This document shows, one piece after another, positions 1 through 9,896 of a DNA stretch of 64,000 nt. This DNA is from JANQSP01 sp965237565 (GTDB lineage: Bacteria > Bdellovibrionota > Bdellovibrionia > Bdellovibrionales > UBA1609). Within the stretch, counting starts at the first letter, position 1. Every line of letters begins with the position of its first letter. The position numbers and the translations under genes are program-made. The notes under the pieces were generated by a model. It had not been told where the DNA came from, searched no databases, and saw nothing but the letters and a program-made list of their open reading frames with translations. The stretch is from positions 558,001-622,000 of the forward strand of contig OZ250145.1 of the NCBI GenBank assembly GCA_965237565.1, in the 5' to 3' direction.

Positions 1-13
1 GGATAATGAATTG

Positions 14-2068
14 ATGTCAGCAACTTCCACTTTTCAAAATGGGGATTTAGCCTCCCAAAAAGGACTCAAACCTCGTTACAGTATTGAAATAAAGACCAAA
101 CACTGCGGGAGCTTGTCTTTCTCCAATCCCAAGATCTCTCGTTTAAGTCTCGCTTTGATGGATATGCAAGCGGGCTTGGGGGGAGCGGCTAGCCACTGGG
201 GAGGACCATCAGCTTTTGCTGAAATTGTCTCTGCACTTTTTGGCTTAGCTTTTCATTTGGCAAATGAGAAAAATCTGCACTGGCATGAACTGTTTCATAT
301 CATCAACGATGCAGGTCATTGTGAAAATGGCATCTACGCTTTGAAGGCCAATTATGGTTTTGGAGGCTTGAGTTTTAAAGATTTACGAGGCTTTCGTTCG
401 ATTGAAAGTCCATTGACTGGACATGGAGAATCTCACTTGTATCCGAGGGGAGTGTATTTGAGCAATGGCCCTTTGGGTTCTACTCTGGCACAGGCGCAAG
501 GTCTTGCCGTAGCCGATCGTTTGCAAAAGCTCTCCCGTTTCACCGTGGTATTGATATCTGATGGAGCTCTCATGGAAGGAGAAGCCAAGGAAGCTTTGGC
601 TTCCATTCCGGGGTTTTATGAAAAAAACAAACTCTGTCCTTTTGTTTTGATTGCGAGTGACAACAATAAAAAACTCAGTGGTCAGATTGATACGGATAGT
701 TTTTCTATGGATCCAAGCTTTCGTTCTCTATCTTCCCTGGGTTGGGAGTGTGTGGATTTGCCCTCCGGTCATGAACTAAAATCTTGCGTGAAAGTTTTGG
801 AATCCATTTTTCTCAGAAAAAAAGAGGAACTAAAAAAACCAATTTTCGTGCGAGCCAAAACCATCAAAGGCTATGGTTTAAAGGAGATGGAACAATCAAA
901 AAGTGGAGGGCATGGCTTTCCCCTAAAAACTCCAGAGAAGTTGGCAGATTTTTTGGAGGAAATTTACGGAAGTAAAAACATTCCAGAAGAATTTGTTCAC
1001 TGGTGCAAAGAGCTTGAACAAATATCAGCCTCTCAGTCTCGCTCAAAAATGGGAAAATCCTCTGAAAAAAAAGTCAAAGCCCAAGAAGGCATTTCACGAG
1101 CGATGATTCAGGCAAAAAAAAACCATTTACCAGTTGTTTCCGTGAGTGCGGATTTACAAGGTTCCACTGGAGTTTTGGCTTTTCAAAAAGAATTTCCAGA
1201 ACATTGTTTTGACCTAGGAGTGGCTGAGTCCAACATGATTTCTCTAGCCGCTGGTTTGTCAAAGCAAGGATTTATTCCTGTTGTAGATACCTTCACTCAG
1301 TTTGGAGTGACAAAAGGGGCTCTTCCCTTGTTTATGGCAAACTTGTCTCAATCTCCTTTGATTGCCATTTTTTCTCATGCCGGTCTCCAAGATGCTGCGG
1401 ATGGAGCTTCTCACCAAAATCTTAGCTACTTGGCACAAACGGCTTCTTTACCACTGGTTCGCACCTATTCTCTAAGTTCTTCCGAAGAAGCCTTTCATTT
1501 ACTCACTCAGGCCATTGATTCTTTTGTGCTATCTCGTAAAAAAGGAAAATGTCCTTTCACACAGATTTTCTTTTTGGGCCGTGAAACCTTTCCTTCTAGT
1601 TACCTTCCAGACAAAGCCTCTTACCAACTCGGTCGTTCCCAAGTTATTTTCTCCGTTTTGGAACAAGTGCCAGATTCTAAAAAAGCAATCACCTTGTTAG
1701 CGAGTGGCACCCTCCTAGGTGAAGCTCTAGAAGCTGGAAAGAAATTATCTCAGCAATCTTGGAATGTGATTGTGGTCAATGCTTCGATTATCAATCATCC
1801 GGATGTTGCAACTCTTCAATCTTGTTTGGCCAAGACAAACAATCGTTTGGTGACAGTGGAAGATCATAACCTTATCGGGGGGATGGCTTCTTTGGTGGCT
1901 CATGCTCTAGCCCTCAAAGGAATCTCTGTGGACATGCATTCCCTAGCAGTCCGTTCGGCTTTTGGAAGAAGTGCGTACCAATCCGCACATCTCTATGAAA
2001 AAGAGGGATTGACTGCTCATCATATTGAAGAAGCGATCAAGAAAAAGTGGCTCGCACCACGGTCTTGA
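14..2068 (+). CDS. tkt: Transketolase family protein
   Basis: This is a thiamine-diphosphate enzyme that would transfer two-carbon ketol units in the non-oxidative pentose phosphate pathway in the cytoplasm. The N-terminal TPP domain carries the cofactor motif SDGALMEGE near residue 182, followed by a KTIKGYG segment. The pyrimidine-binding domain has GVAESNM, whose Glu activates TPP. The C-terminal domain ends with VEDHNLIGGMAS. About 684 residues is normal for the family. Substrate-site segments are unusual: NDAGHCENG stands where SNGHAS-like sequence is typical, and GHGESH where GHPE is typical, so the preferred substrate may differ. The frame is open to the left window edge. An ATG at 14 directly follows a TTG at 11, and a start further upstream cannot be excluded. 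Confidence 0.82.
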   Translation: MSATSTFQNGDLASQKGLKPRYSIEIKTKHCGSLSFSNPKISRLSLALMDMQAGLGGAASHWGGPSAFAEIVSALFGLAFHLANEKNLHWHELFHIINDAGHCENGIYALKANYGFGGLSFKDLRGFRSIESPLTGHGESHLYPRGVYLSNGPLGSTLAQAQGLAVADRLQKLSRFTVVLISDGALMEGEAKEALASIPGFYEKNKLCPFVLIASDNNKKLSGQIDTDSFSMDPSFRSLSSLGWECVDLPSGHELKSCVKVLESIFLRKKEELKKPIFVRAKTIKGYGLKEMEQSKSGGHGFPLKTPEKLADFLEEIYGSKNIPEEFVHWCKELEQISASQSRSKMGKSSEKKVKAQEGISRAMIQAKKNHLPVVSVSADLQGSTGVLAFQKEFPEHCFDLGVAESNMISLAAGLSKQGFIPVVDTFTQFGVTKGALPLFMANLSQSPLIAIFSHAGLQDAADGASHQNLSYLAQTASLPLVRTYSLSSSEEAFHLLTQAIDSFVLSRKKGKCPFTQIFFLGRETFPSSYLPDKASYQLGRSQVIFSVLEQVPDSKKAITLLASGTLLGEALEAGKKLSQQSWNVIVVNASIINHPDVATLQSCLAKTNNRLVTVEDHNLIGGMASLVAHALALKGISVDMHSLAVRSAFGRSAYQSAHLYEKEGLTAHHIEEAIKKKWLAPRS

Positions 2069-2102
2069 TGAAGACTTGCTCACTGATTGTAATGAAAAAA
2101 AG

Positions 2103-2363
2103 TCAATTATTTTTGTGTTCTGGATTGGAAGAACTCTGATCTTCCTCAGAAATTCTTGTTGCCAAAGAGGGTTCTTCTTTTTCACTCGTGTGGGTGGAGG
2201 GAGGGGGAGCCGAATCTTGTTTCTTTTCTTCTCCATCCATACCTTTTTTGAAATCCCGCAAAGCCTCTCCCAATGACTTTCCAAATTCACGAACTCTTTT
2301 GTGACCAAATAGCAACAATAGAATGATGAGAATGACTAGAATTTGACCGATAGAAGGATACAT
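2103..2363 (-). CDS. tatA: Twin-arginine translocase subunit, TatA family
   Basis: TatA-type subunits form the pore that exports folded proteins across the inner membrane. The sequence shows the family layout: a very short N-terminus, one hydrophobic helix (residues ~4-19), an FGHKRVREFG hinge, an amphipathic helix, and an acidic Ser/Pro-rich tail. I chose the ATG at 2363 over an upstream GTG at 2378. It gives the usual short N-terminus, and GGGAG lies about 7 bases before it. No tatB or tatC is adjacent, so the rest of the system is elsewhere. TatA, TatB and TatE are hard to tell apart from a single gene. Confidence 0.85.
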   Translation of the reverse strand: MYPSIGQILVILIILLLLFGHKRVREFGKSLGEALRDFKKGMDGEEKKQDSAPPPSTHTSEKEEPSLATRISEEDQSSSNPEHKNN

Positions 2364-2453
2364 TGGTTCTTCTCCCACTGGGTTTTTCTTGAGGACCCAT
2401 CCTATGAGAAAATGACTGGTATATCAAGGCATTTCAATTGGACGAGGTGGATT

Positions 2454-3449
2454 TTACTCTGAAGCAGTTTGAAAATATCTGTTGAGAGTTTTTTGAATCA
2501 AACTGGATGGGCTCATTTTTTTTATCTCTTGGATGGGAAACCATTTCAGACTGTGAAAATCAGATGAACGATAAAAGACAGAAACATAAATTTTATGGTG
2601 GGTGATACTATGGTAAAAATCATATTTCGAGGGAGCTTTTTTTTGCTTTTTGGCGGTACCTGGGAAAATCAAATGACCTTTTAAAAAAGACACTTTTTCA
2701 TTTTTTACCAAGGCAACCTGCTTGTTCTTTTCTAACACAACAGGTTTCCAAATCCATATTTCCTCTCTCTTTTTTTCTTTTTTGAGTGGCAACTGCTGAA
2801 CCTTGTGATTTTTCAATGCGTAGCACCCCAGCTTCAAGGGACAAAGCGTACAAAAAGCTTGCGAAGACTTGCAAATCAAGGCTCCAAGTTCCATCAAGGA
2901 TTGATTCATGGTGGAGGGGAGATGTTTTTTTACCCAGTCATCAGCAAGCTGTTGAAACTTCTTTTTTTCTTTATTTTTCCACCAAGAAGAGCCTATTCCC
3001 AAATAGCGTGAAAGCACTCGAATGACGTTGCCATCTACGACAGCCACTCTTTCCTCGAAGGCAAGACTGCTGACTGCCCGAGCGGTGTAGGGACCAAAAC
3101 CTGGGAGTTTTACTAGCTCTTTATAAGTGCGAGGAAATGCTTTTTTTTCGTGAATCATTTTGGCGGATCGATGTAAATACTTGGCTCTCGAATAGTAGCC
3201 AAGTCCAGACCAATAGGAAATCACTTCCTCAAGAGGAGCAAGAGCCAATTGCTTAGGAGTTTTGAAACGAGAGAGAAATTTTTTATAGTAAGGAAGCACT
3301 GTTTGCACTCTTGTTTGTTGCAACATCATCTCAGAGATCCATATTTTATAAGGGTCTTTGCTTTTTCTCCAAGGAAGTGGCCTTTTATTTTTCTCGTACC
3401 ACCCAAGGAGCTTTTTTTGATCTTTTTCGAGTCTTATTTTGTCATTCAT
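2454..3449 (-). CDS. mutY: A/G-specific adenine DNA glycosylase MutY
   Basis: MutY removes adenine mispaired with 8-oxoguanine and so prevents G-to-T transversions. The 331-residue protein has the catalytic-domain motif SEMMLQQTRV, the helix-hairpin-helix LPGFGPYTARA, a catalytic Asp in VDGNVIRV, and the iron-sulfur cysteines C-x6-C-x2-C-x5-C near residues 193-209. The C-terminal NUDIX-like domain that reads 8-oxoG is present but divergent. The gene begins 3 nt after the alaS stop and is surely cotranscribed with it. Confidence 0.93.
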   Translation of the reverse strand: MNDKIRLEKDQKKLLGWYEKNKRPLPWRKSKDPYKIWISEMMLQQTRVQTVLPYYKKFLSRFKTPKQLALAPLEEVISYWSGLGYYSRAKYLHRSAKMIHEKKAFPRTYKELVKLPGFGPYTARAVSSLAFEERVAVVDGNVIRVLSRYLGIGSSWWKNKEKKKFQQLADDWVKKHLPSTMNQSLMELGALICKSSQAFCTLCPLKLGCYALKNHKVQQLPLKKEKKREEIWIWKPVVLEKNKQVALVKNEKVSFLKGHLIFPGTAKKQKKAPSKYDFYHSITHHKIYVSVFYRSSDFHSLKWFPIQEIKKMSPSSLIQKTLNRYFQTASE

Positions 3450-3452
3450 TTT

Positions 3453-6119
3453 TTAATGTTTTTTCGCCCAAGACGAAAACCATTTTTTTGCTGAAAGCCA
3501 ATCAGATTCTAACATGCCTTGGGCAAAGTAGGCTCTTCCTCCTCCTCTTCCCCCTAGATCAGAAAAAATTTGTTGGATAAATTGCTCTGCTGGCAACACT
3601 TGCGAGAGTTTTTTGCTGAAGCTCATGACAAGAGGGGATTTGCCTTCCTTGTTTTCTCCAATCGCAACAATCATTCCTTCCTTCGACAATTTGTTTTTCC
3701 ATTGGTCTGCGAAAAGACCCAATTGGCGAACAGAATCCAGATTGAATTGTAACAGGATGCACTCATAGTCATTCTTTTTCACGGAAAAAGAAAACATTTC
3801 TTTGTTTGAAAAATCCTCAAATTCAAATTTTTGTCTGGAAGAAAAATCTTTTTTTAACGATTTGATTTCCTTTTGTTGATTTTTTATGAATTGCAACAAC
3901 ATGTTCTCACTATCTTTCACAAATGGAGAGCCTAGATTGAAAAACTGATGAATTTTCTTCGTGTGATGGATGATTTGTTGAATCTGTGTTCCGGCTTTTT
4001 GACCTGCCAAGGCTTCGATCCTTCTTACTCCGGTCCCCACGCCCGTCTCTGAAACGATCACGAAAATTAAAACTTGAGAAGTATTCGAAACATGAGTTCC
4101 TCCGCAAAGTTCCAAGGAGTAAGGCCCCATTTTCAAAACTCTGACAGGATCTTCATATCGATCTTCAGCAAATGCCAAAGCTCCCATGGACATGGCTTCT
4201 TTAAAACTTTTGTGCTTAATTTCCACTGTGTAATCTATACTGATCCACTGATTCACCAAATTTTCTACTTCCACGACCTCTGCATCTGTAAGAGCCCTTG
4301 GAAAAGTGAAATCAAATCGCAGTTTTTCCTCATGCACTAAAGACCCAGCCTGTTTTACTTGAGTACCCAATACTTTTCGTAAAGCTGCATACAACAAATG
4401 GGTGGCGGAATGATGAATGCTTGTATTTTCTCTTTTTTCTCGGTCAACTTGCAACTCGCAGATGTCTTCTTTCTTGAGCTCACCCTCCATCACTTTTACT
4501 TCGTGAAGAAATACTTTTTCTTTTTGCTGACAGTCTAGGATTTTTGCTTTGGCTTTTTTGGTGATCAAAGATCCTCGGTCTCCCACTTGTCCTCCTCCTT
4601 CTGGATAAAAGGGGCTACGATCAAAAACCACCCAACAATGCGTGTCTTTTTTTCGTTCTGAATTTTTTCCCGCTAGCTCATCTACCGGAAAAAAATCCAC
4701 CAATCTGACCTGCTTTTCCATTACAGTTTTGTAGCCGGTAAAATGAGTGGGAGCTTGTCTTTTCACGAAATCCTTTATTTGTTTTGATGAAAAATAAGAA
4801 TTTTTTTTGCTTTGATTTTTTGTAAACCCTTGTCGATTTTTCTTTTTAGCTTCTTGCATTTCTTTTTGAAACCCCTCTACATCCACTTTCATACTTTTTT
4901 CTTTTGCAATCAAATGGGTGAGATCAAATGGAAATCCGTATGTGTCATAAAGGGTAAAAGCCATTGATCCCTTTACAGTCGTTTCTTGATTTTTGACCAA
5001 GCGATCTAGTTCGCGAAATAAAATGCCTCGTCCTTTATCCAAATTTTTTAGAAATCTATTTTGTTCGCTGAGAATTGTTTCTCTAATTTGGTCTTTGTGC
5101 TTTTCCAACTCCGGATAAAAAGTTTTCATCTTCGATATGACTTTGTTTGCAGCCAATTTCAGCAAACTTTGTTGATTGTTGCTTTGGATTTTTTGCTCAT
5201 AGTAGCTGGCTCGGCGAATGATTCTTCGTAAAACATAGCCTGCACCTTCATTGTTTGTTCTCACGCCATCGGCAACCAAAAAGCTCACTGCCCGGGCGTG
5301 ATCGGCTAACACTTTTACACAAATGTTTTTTTCTTTTTCAGATAAAGTGCTTTGATTTTTTTGTGATGTCTCCTTGAGCAAATCAATGGTGTCTGAAAAA
5401 AGATCCGTTTCATAAGTGCTTTTTTCCCCTTGTAAAACCATACTAATGCGCTCAAGTCCCATGCCTGTATCAATGCAGGCTCTTGGCAAGGGAGTTCTGC
5501 TTCCGCTTCCGTCATCATAAAGGCTCATGAAAACCAGATTCCAGATTTCGATGCAATCAGAGATTTTTGGAGATTTTTTTGGATTCGGACAAAAATATAC
5601 TTCCGAGCAAGGTCCACAGGGTCCTTTGTTTCCCATTTGCCAAAAGTTGGTTTTTTCATCCATGCGGAAAATTTTTTCCGAAGGAATTTGGGCAACCTTT
5701 TGCCATATTTCTGTGGTTTCTTGATCTTTTTCAAAAACGCTCAGCCAAAGTTGATCCTTTGGCAAAGCCAATTCTTTGGTCAAAAACTGCCAAGCATAAT
5801 CAATGGCTTCTTTTTTGAAATAGTCACCGAAGGAAAAAGATCCCATCATCTCAAAGAAAGTGTGATGATAGGAAGAAATTCCCACGCTCTCTAGGTCATT
5901 ATGCTTTCCGCCTGCTCTCAAACATTTTTGAATGCTGGCCACTCGCAGGTGGTTCGGTTCTTTCAGACCCAAAAAATATTCTTTCAATGGATTCATCCCA
6001 GCATTGACAAACAAAAGACTGGGATCTTCTTTTGGAATAAGGCTTGCGCTAGGAAGCCAGGAATGACCCTGACTGGAAAAATATTGTTGAAACTTCCTTC
6101 TAATCTCCTCGCTGTTCAT
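3453..6119 (-). CDS. alaS: Alanyl-tRNA synthetase
   Basis: AlaS charges tRNA-Ala and edits mischarged Ser and Gly. Starting at the ATG at 6119 gives MNSEEIRRKF and a length of 888 residues, close to the family norm of about 875, with AGGGAAGG upstream as ribosome site. An upstream in-frame start at 6215 would add 32 unconserved residues. The class II catalytic core includes FVNAGMNPLK. The editing domain carries HHSATH and the zinc motif CGGTH. The C-terminal DHHA1 domain has GGRGGGRAYFAQG. It is followed 3 nt later by mutY. Confidence 0.95.
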   Translation of the reverse strand: MNSEEIRRKFQQYFSSQGHSWLPSASLIPKEDPSLLFVNAGMNPLKEYFLGLKEPNHLRVASIQKCLRAGGKHNDLESVGISSYHHTFFEMMGSFSFGDYFKKEAIDYAWQFLTKELALPKDQLWLSVFEKDQETTEIWQKVAQIPSEKIFRMDEKTNFWQMGNKGPCGPCSEVYFCPNPKKSPKISDCIEIWNLVFMSLYDDGSGSRTPLPRACIDTGMGLERISMVLQGEKSTYETDLFSDTIDLLKETSQKNQSTLSEKEKNICVKVLADHARAVSFLVADGVRTNNEGAGYVLRRIIRRASYYEQKIQSNNQQSLLKLAANKVISKMKTFYPELEKHKDQIRETILSEQNRFLKNLDKGRGILFRELDRLVKNQETTVKGSMAFTLYDTYGFPFDLTHLIAKEKSMKVDVEGFQKEMQEAKKKNRQGFTKNQSKKNSYFSSKQIKDFVKRQAPTHFTGYKTVMEKQVRLVDFFPVDELAGKNSERKKDTHCWVVFDRSPFYPEGGGQVGDRGSLITKKAKAKILDCQQKEKVFLHEVKVMEGELKKEDICELQVDREKRENTSIHHSATHLLYAALRKVLGTQVKQAGSLVHEEKLRFDFTFPRALTDAEVVEVENLVNQWISIDYTVEIKHKSFKEAMSMGALAFAEDRYEDPVRVLKMGPYSLELCGGTHVSNTSQVLIFVIVSETGVGTGVRRIEALAGQKAGTQIQQIIHHTKKIHQFFNLGSPFVKDSENMLLQFIKNQQKEIKSLKKDFSSRQKFEFEDFSNKEMFSFSVKKNDYECILLQFNLDSVRQLGLFADQWKNKLSKEGMIVAIGENKEGKSPLVMSFSKKLSQVLPAEQFIQQIFSDLGGRGGGRAYFAQGMLESDWLSAKKWFSSWAKKH

Positions 6120-6250
6120 GGACCACCTTCCCTCACGATCATTCAAGAAATGGGACACATTTTTCCCCTTGCTGTCAGTGAAGTGATGGTCTTTTTGTAT
6201 CATATTTGCGAACAAAAAGAATAGAGAAAGTTATTTTTTCATGTGGTTTC

Positions 6251-6275
6251 AAAAAGCAGACTGCTTGTTTTTTTT
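6251..6275 (-). terminator. Probable intrinsic terminator between pilT and alaS
   Basis: A short hairpin (AAGCA, loop of 3, TGCTT) lies just after the pilT stop, with a T-rich tail on the minus strand. A longer T8 run on the other side means it could also act on the plus strand. The 5-bp stem is short, so strength is uncertain. Confidence 0.4.
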
Positions 6276-6277
6276 AT

Positions 6278-7558
6278 CTAGGCTCTTTTGGTTTTCTTGC
6301 GCTTTTTGTCTTGTGTCACAGTGGCTTTTTGCAGTTGCAAACTGTCAGAAGTTTGTTGTTCTGGATGTACTTGTTGTTGCAATTGGAGATCATGTTGAGC
6401 CTCTCCAGTCGAAGCTGGCTGTTGTCTCTTCATCTTTTCTGGGATTTCTTCTTCTTCTTGGTTGGCCACTGAAACACCAGACAAAGCAATTTTCAGTTCA
6501 TCTACAGATGAGGCATGTAGGTAGGCTTCTTCTTCGGATATGATTCCTTCCTTGAGAAGGTTGAGCAAACTTTGGTTGAAGGTTATCATTCCCCAATTCA
6601 ATTGCCCCTCTTTGATAAATGAACTAATTTTTTTTGTCGTCGTACCCATTTCAATCGCTTTTCTAATTCGACCGGTGTTGATCATAATTTCAGTCGCTGG
6701 AATGTAACCGCCGTTATCTTTTCTCACGAGCAACCTTTGGGCAAAAACTGCTTTCAAGGTAGCTGCCAAAAGAGAGCGAATCCCTGGTTGTTGTTCTCCA
6801 TCGAAAACACCGATGATTCGGTTGATGGTTTCCGCAGCATCTTGTGTATGAATGGTTGAAAAAACCAAATGTCCTGTTTCCGCAGCGATCAGGGCTGTTA
6901 AAATAGAATCTGCTGAACGTAGTTCCGAAAACAAGATCACATCTGGATCCTGTCTTAGAGAAGATTTTAAAGCCACAACCGGATCTTCACAGTCCACTCC
7001 GAGCTCCCTTTGGGTGATAAGGCTTCGGTGGTCCTTGATCAGAAACTCAATGGGATCTTCAATCGTAAGAATGTGCTTGCTTCTAGTTTTGTTGATATAA
7101 TCAATCAAAGCTGCCAAGGAGGTGGACTTGCCAGAGCCAGTGGCCCCAGCGAGCAAAATCAAACCTCTTTCTGTGCTGTCCACAATTTCTTTGTACTTTT
7201 TTGGAAGGTTGAGCTCTTCTATCGTAAGGATTGTGTTGGGGATGTACCGAGCTACGATCCGAATGCTTCCTCTTTGAAAGAAAACATTCAAGCGAAAACG
7301 TCCCACATCTTTTATTCCATAACCAATGTCTACTGAACCATTTTTTGTTAATCGGCGATAATAATTGGGAGTCAAAAGGGGGGTTACATGTTGATCAATC
7401 AGTTGCCGGTTCAAGATAGGAAAGCTGGGATCTAGGACAAACAGTTTGCCATTTTTTCTCATAATGGGAGGCACTCCCACTTTTAGATGCAAGTCACTAC
7501 CGCCTTCTTTCGCCAGTCTAGAGAGTAGAAAATCCAAATTGAGCAATTCTGTTTTCAT
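6278..7558 (-). CDS. pilT: Type IV pilus retraction ATPase, PilT/PilU family
   Basis: A hexameric cytoplasmic motor that depolymerises type IV pili for twitching motility. It has the N-terminal PAS-like domain (GGSDLHLKVG near residue 20), Walker A GATGSGKST at 138-146, and the Asp box with ILTIEDPIEF. The Walker B region reads DPDVILFSELRS where PilT usually has VGEMRD, and the His box is AAETGHLVFSTIHT. A canonical AIRNLIRE retraction motif is not seen. A Gln-rich basic tail of about 50 residues extends beyond the conserved core. PilU is therefore as likely as PilT. No other pilus genes adjoin. It is transcribed divergently from pncC. Confidence 0.85.
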   Translation of the reverse strand: MKTELLNLDFLLSRLAKEGGSDLHLKVGVPPIMRKNGKLFVLDPSFPILNRQLIDQHVTPLLTPNYYRRLTKNGSVDIGYGIKDVGRFRLNVFFQRGSIRIVARYIPNTILTIEELNLPKKYKEIVDSTERGLILLAGATGSGKSTSLAALIDYINKTRSKHILTIEDPIEFLIKDHRSLITQRELGVDCEDPVVALKSSLRQDPDVILFSELRSADSILTALIAAETGHLVFSTIHTQDAAETINRIIGVFDGEQQPGIRSLLAATLKAVFAQRLLVRKDNGGYIPATEIMINTGRIRKAIEMGTTTKKISSFIKEGQLNWGMITFNQSLLNLLKEGIISEEEAYLHASSVDELKIALSGVSVANQEEEEIPEKMKRQQPASTGEAQHDLQLQQQVHPEQQTSDSLQLQKATVTQDKKRKKTKRA

Positions 7559-7702
7559 GGTATGAGACTTTGTCGGATCAGTGGTGGATAAAATGAAGCC
7601 GATTTCATAAATGAGTAAATTTTAAAAATGTTTGTTTCTTGACAGAAAGCAGACGAAGAGTTTTTCTCCACGCTAAGTAAGAAAAAAGGTCTTGTTTTTA
7701 CA

Positions 7703-8194
7703 GTGAGTGATTTACAAATTTTAGAAAAAAAAGCCGCCGAGATTCACCATGCTTTTTTGAAGAAAAAGCAAACTCTGGCATTGGCTGAAAGTTGTACAGG
7801 GGGCTTGCTTTCTTATTGTTTGAGTCAGATGGCAGGTGCTAGTGACTTTTTTCTAGGCTCCATTGTGGGCTATTCCTATCAGGCCAAAATAGAGTATTTG
7901 GGAGTTTCAAAGGCCCTTTTGGAACAAAAAGGAGCCGTGAATGAGGAAGTTTGTTGCATCATGGCAAAAAATACTTTGAAAAATTGGCACAGCGATTGGG
8001 CTCTATCCATTACAGGAGTGGCTGGTCCGGGCAAAATGGAGAAAGATCCGCCCATTGGGAATGTTTTTGTTGGGCTTTGCGGTCCCTTCGGGGTTCAGGT
8101 CAAACAGATTTTTCTTTCAGACAAAAATCGTCAGGACATTAGGCATCAATCTGCGTTTTTTGCTTTAGATTTTTTATATTCTAGGCTCAAATAG
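7703..8194 (+). CDS. pncC: Nicotinamide-nucleotide amidase (CinA C-terminal domain)
   Basis: PncC deamidates nicotinamide mononucleotide to nicotinate mononucleotide for pyridine-nucleotide recycling. The 163-residue protein is the stand-alone C-terminal CinA domain, with the signature AESCTGG near residue 29 and SITGVAGPG near 112. The N-terminal molybdopterin-like domain of full CinA is absent, as in many short PncC proteins. A GTG start at 7703 fits the conserved N-terminus. It lies 32 bp upstream of recA, a common pncC-recA pairing, and the two are probably cotranscribed. Confidence 0.9.
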   Translation: MSDLQILEKKAAEIHHAFLKKKQTLALAESCTGGLLSYCLSQMAGASDFFLGSIVGYSYQAKIEYLGVSKALLEQKGAVNEEVCCIMAKNTLKNWHSDWALSITGVAGPGKMEKDPPIGNVFVGLCGPFGVQVKQIFLSDKNRQDIRHQSAFFALDFLYSRLK

Positions 8195-8226
8195 GCTCGC
8201 ATTACAGAACGAAAGAAGGGGGAAAA

Positions 8227-9282
8227 ATGAACGATAGACAAAAAGCCTTAGAGCTGGCGATTACATCCATTGAAAAAGAGTTCGGAAAGGGTTCTATTAT
8301 GAAATTGGGAGGGGGACAGTCTCTTTACAAAGACGTCCCTGTCTACAGCACGGGATCTTTGGGCTTGGATATTGCGTTAGGAATTGGAGGTCTTCCACGA
8401 GGAAGAGTGGTCGAAATTTTTGGGCCGGAAAGTTCAGGAAAAACCACCCTAGCTCTAACCACCGCCGCTCAAGCGCAAAAAGCTGGAGGAACAGTGGCTT
8501 TTGTGGATGCGGAACATGCCTTGGATATCAGTTATGCTTTCAAGCTCGGTGTGAAAATTTCTGATATGTTGGTCTCTCAACCAGATACAGGAGAGCAGGC
8601 TTTAGAGATTACGGAAACATTGGTTCGTTCTGGAGCGGTGGATGTGTTGATTATTGATTCCGTAGCAGCTCTGACTCCCAAGGCAGAAATCGAAGGAGAC
8701 ATGGGAGATTCTCACATGGGTCTGCAAGCTCGTTTGATGTCGCAAGCTCTTCGCAAACTTACCGCTGCGATCAACCGCAGTGGGGCGCTTGTGATTTTCA
8801 TCAATCAGATTCGCATGAAATTGGGAATTGTGTTTGGCAACCCTGAAACCACAACGGGAGGAAATGCACTCAAATTTTATTCATCCGTTCGTTTGGATGT
8901 CAGGAGGATCGCTGCGATTAAAAAAGGCGATCAAGTGATTGGAAACAAAACCCTAGTCAAAGTAGTGAAAAATAAAATGGCACCTCCCTTTGCTAGAGCG
9001 GAGTTTGATCTCATTTATGGCATCGGAATTTCTCAAGAGGCGGAACTTTTGGATCTGGCTTGCAAAGACAATATCATCCAAAAATCAGGGGCTTGGTACA
9101 GCTTTGAGGGAAATAAAATCGGTCAGGGAAGAGACTTGGTTCGTGTGTTTTTAAAAGAAAATCCAAGTGTGAAAAACAAAATCGCCAAACTGGTTTTAAA
9201 AGATCAGGTAGCAGTTTTGACTGAGAGAAAAGCTCCTTCCTCGACTTCCCAGACAGAAAAGAGAACGCCTCTCAAATCTTAG
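8227..9282 (+). CDS. recA: Recombinase RecA
   Basis: RecA forms filaments on single-stranded DNA for homologous recombination and triggers LexA cleavage. The 351-residue sequence is canonical: Walker A GPESSGKT at 66-73, MAW-type core, loop L1 around EGDMGDSHMGLQARLMSQ, and loop L2 around GNPETTTGGNALKFY. A strong GGGGG ribosome site precedes the ATG. Its 3' end overlaps the convergent tadA by 11 bp. Confidence 0.98.
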   Translation: MNDRQKALELAITSIEKEFGKGSIMKLGGGQSLYKDVPVYSTGSLGLDIALGIGGLPRGRVVEIFGPESSGKTTLALTTAAQAQKAGGTVAFVDAEHALDISYAFKLGVKISDMLVSQPDTGEQALEITETLVRSGAVDVLIIDSVAALTPKAEIEGDMGDSHMGLQARLMSQALRKLTAAINRSGALVIFINQIRMKLGIVFGNPETTTGGNALKFYSSVRLDVRRIAAIKKGDQVIGNKTLVKVVKNKMAPPFARAEFDLIYGIGISQEAELLDLACKDNIIQKSGAWYSFEGNKIGQGRDLVRVFLKENPSVKNKIAKLVLKDQVAVLTERKAPSSTSQTEKRTPLKS

Positions 9283-9760
9283 GGCTGAGTCTTTTTTGGC
9301 GAAAGAATTCGGTAAGAAGTGCGGAGCTTTGTTCTGCCAGAATTCCTTCTGAGATTTCCACGAAGTGGTGGAGTCTTTTATCTTGTAACACTTGGTAAAG
9401 GGAAGTTACTGCGCCGGCTTTTGGATCTTTGCAAGCATAGATCACGCGTTTGATTCGTGCAGAAAGAATGGCTCCCGCACACATCAAGCAAGGTTCCAGA
9501 GTCACATAGAGTTCACAATCACACAGCCTCCAAGTAAAGAGTTTTTCGCAAGCTTTTTCAATGGCAATCATTTCCGCATGGGCACTCGCTTTTTGTTTTT
9601 GTTCCTTTTGGTTCCATCCGGTGGCAACAATGCTTTGATTTTTGACCAAAACCGCTCCCACTGGGACTTCTCCTTGTTTCTGGGCCTGTCTCGCCAAACC
9701 CAGAGCTTTTTCCATGAAAATGAGTTCATGTTCTTTTTGTGATATCTTTTTTTGATTCAT
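9272..9760 (-). CDS. tadA: tRNA adenosine(34) deaminase TadA
   Basis: TadA converts wobble adenosine to inosine in tRNA-Arg(ACG). Zinc-deaminase motifs are clear: HAE at 61-63 supplies the ligand His and proton-shuttle Glu, and PCLMC at 90-94 the two Cys ligands. At 162 residues the length is typical. The product ends with FFRQKR, matching the usual C-terminal helix. It is convergent with and slightly overlaps recA. Confidence 0.93.
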   Translation of the reverse strand: MNQKKISQKEHELIFMEKALGLARQAQKQGEVPVGAVLVKNQSIVATGWNQKEQKQKASAHAEMIAIEKACEKLFTWRLCDCELYVTLEPCLMCAGAILSARIKRVIYACKDPKAGAVTSLYQVLQDKRLHHFVEISEGILAEQSSALLTEFFRQKRLSPKI

Positions 9761-9896
9761 TTCCTACACTCTCGGCTCGCTTGTTTTTTGCTGGCTTGTA
9801 TCTCATCCCATTATCTGCTATGCCTTTCCCCTTGTTGAGTAAAAAATAGGCAAACAAAAGTAAAGGCTAATCAATCCAAAAGGTGGTGAGAATTTA

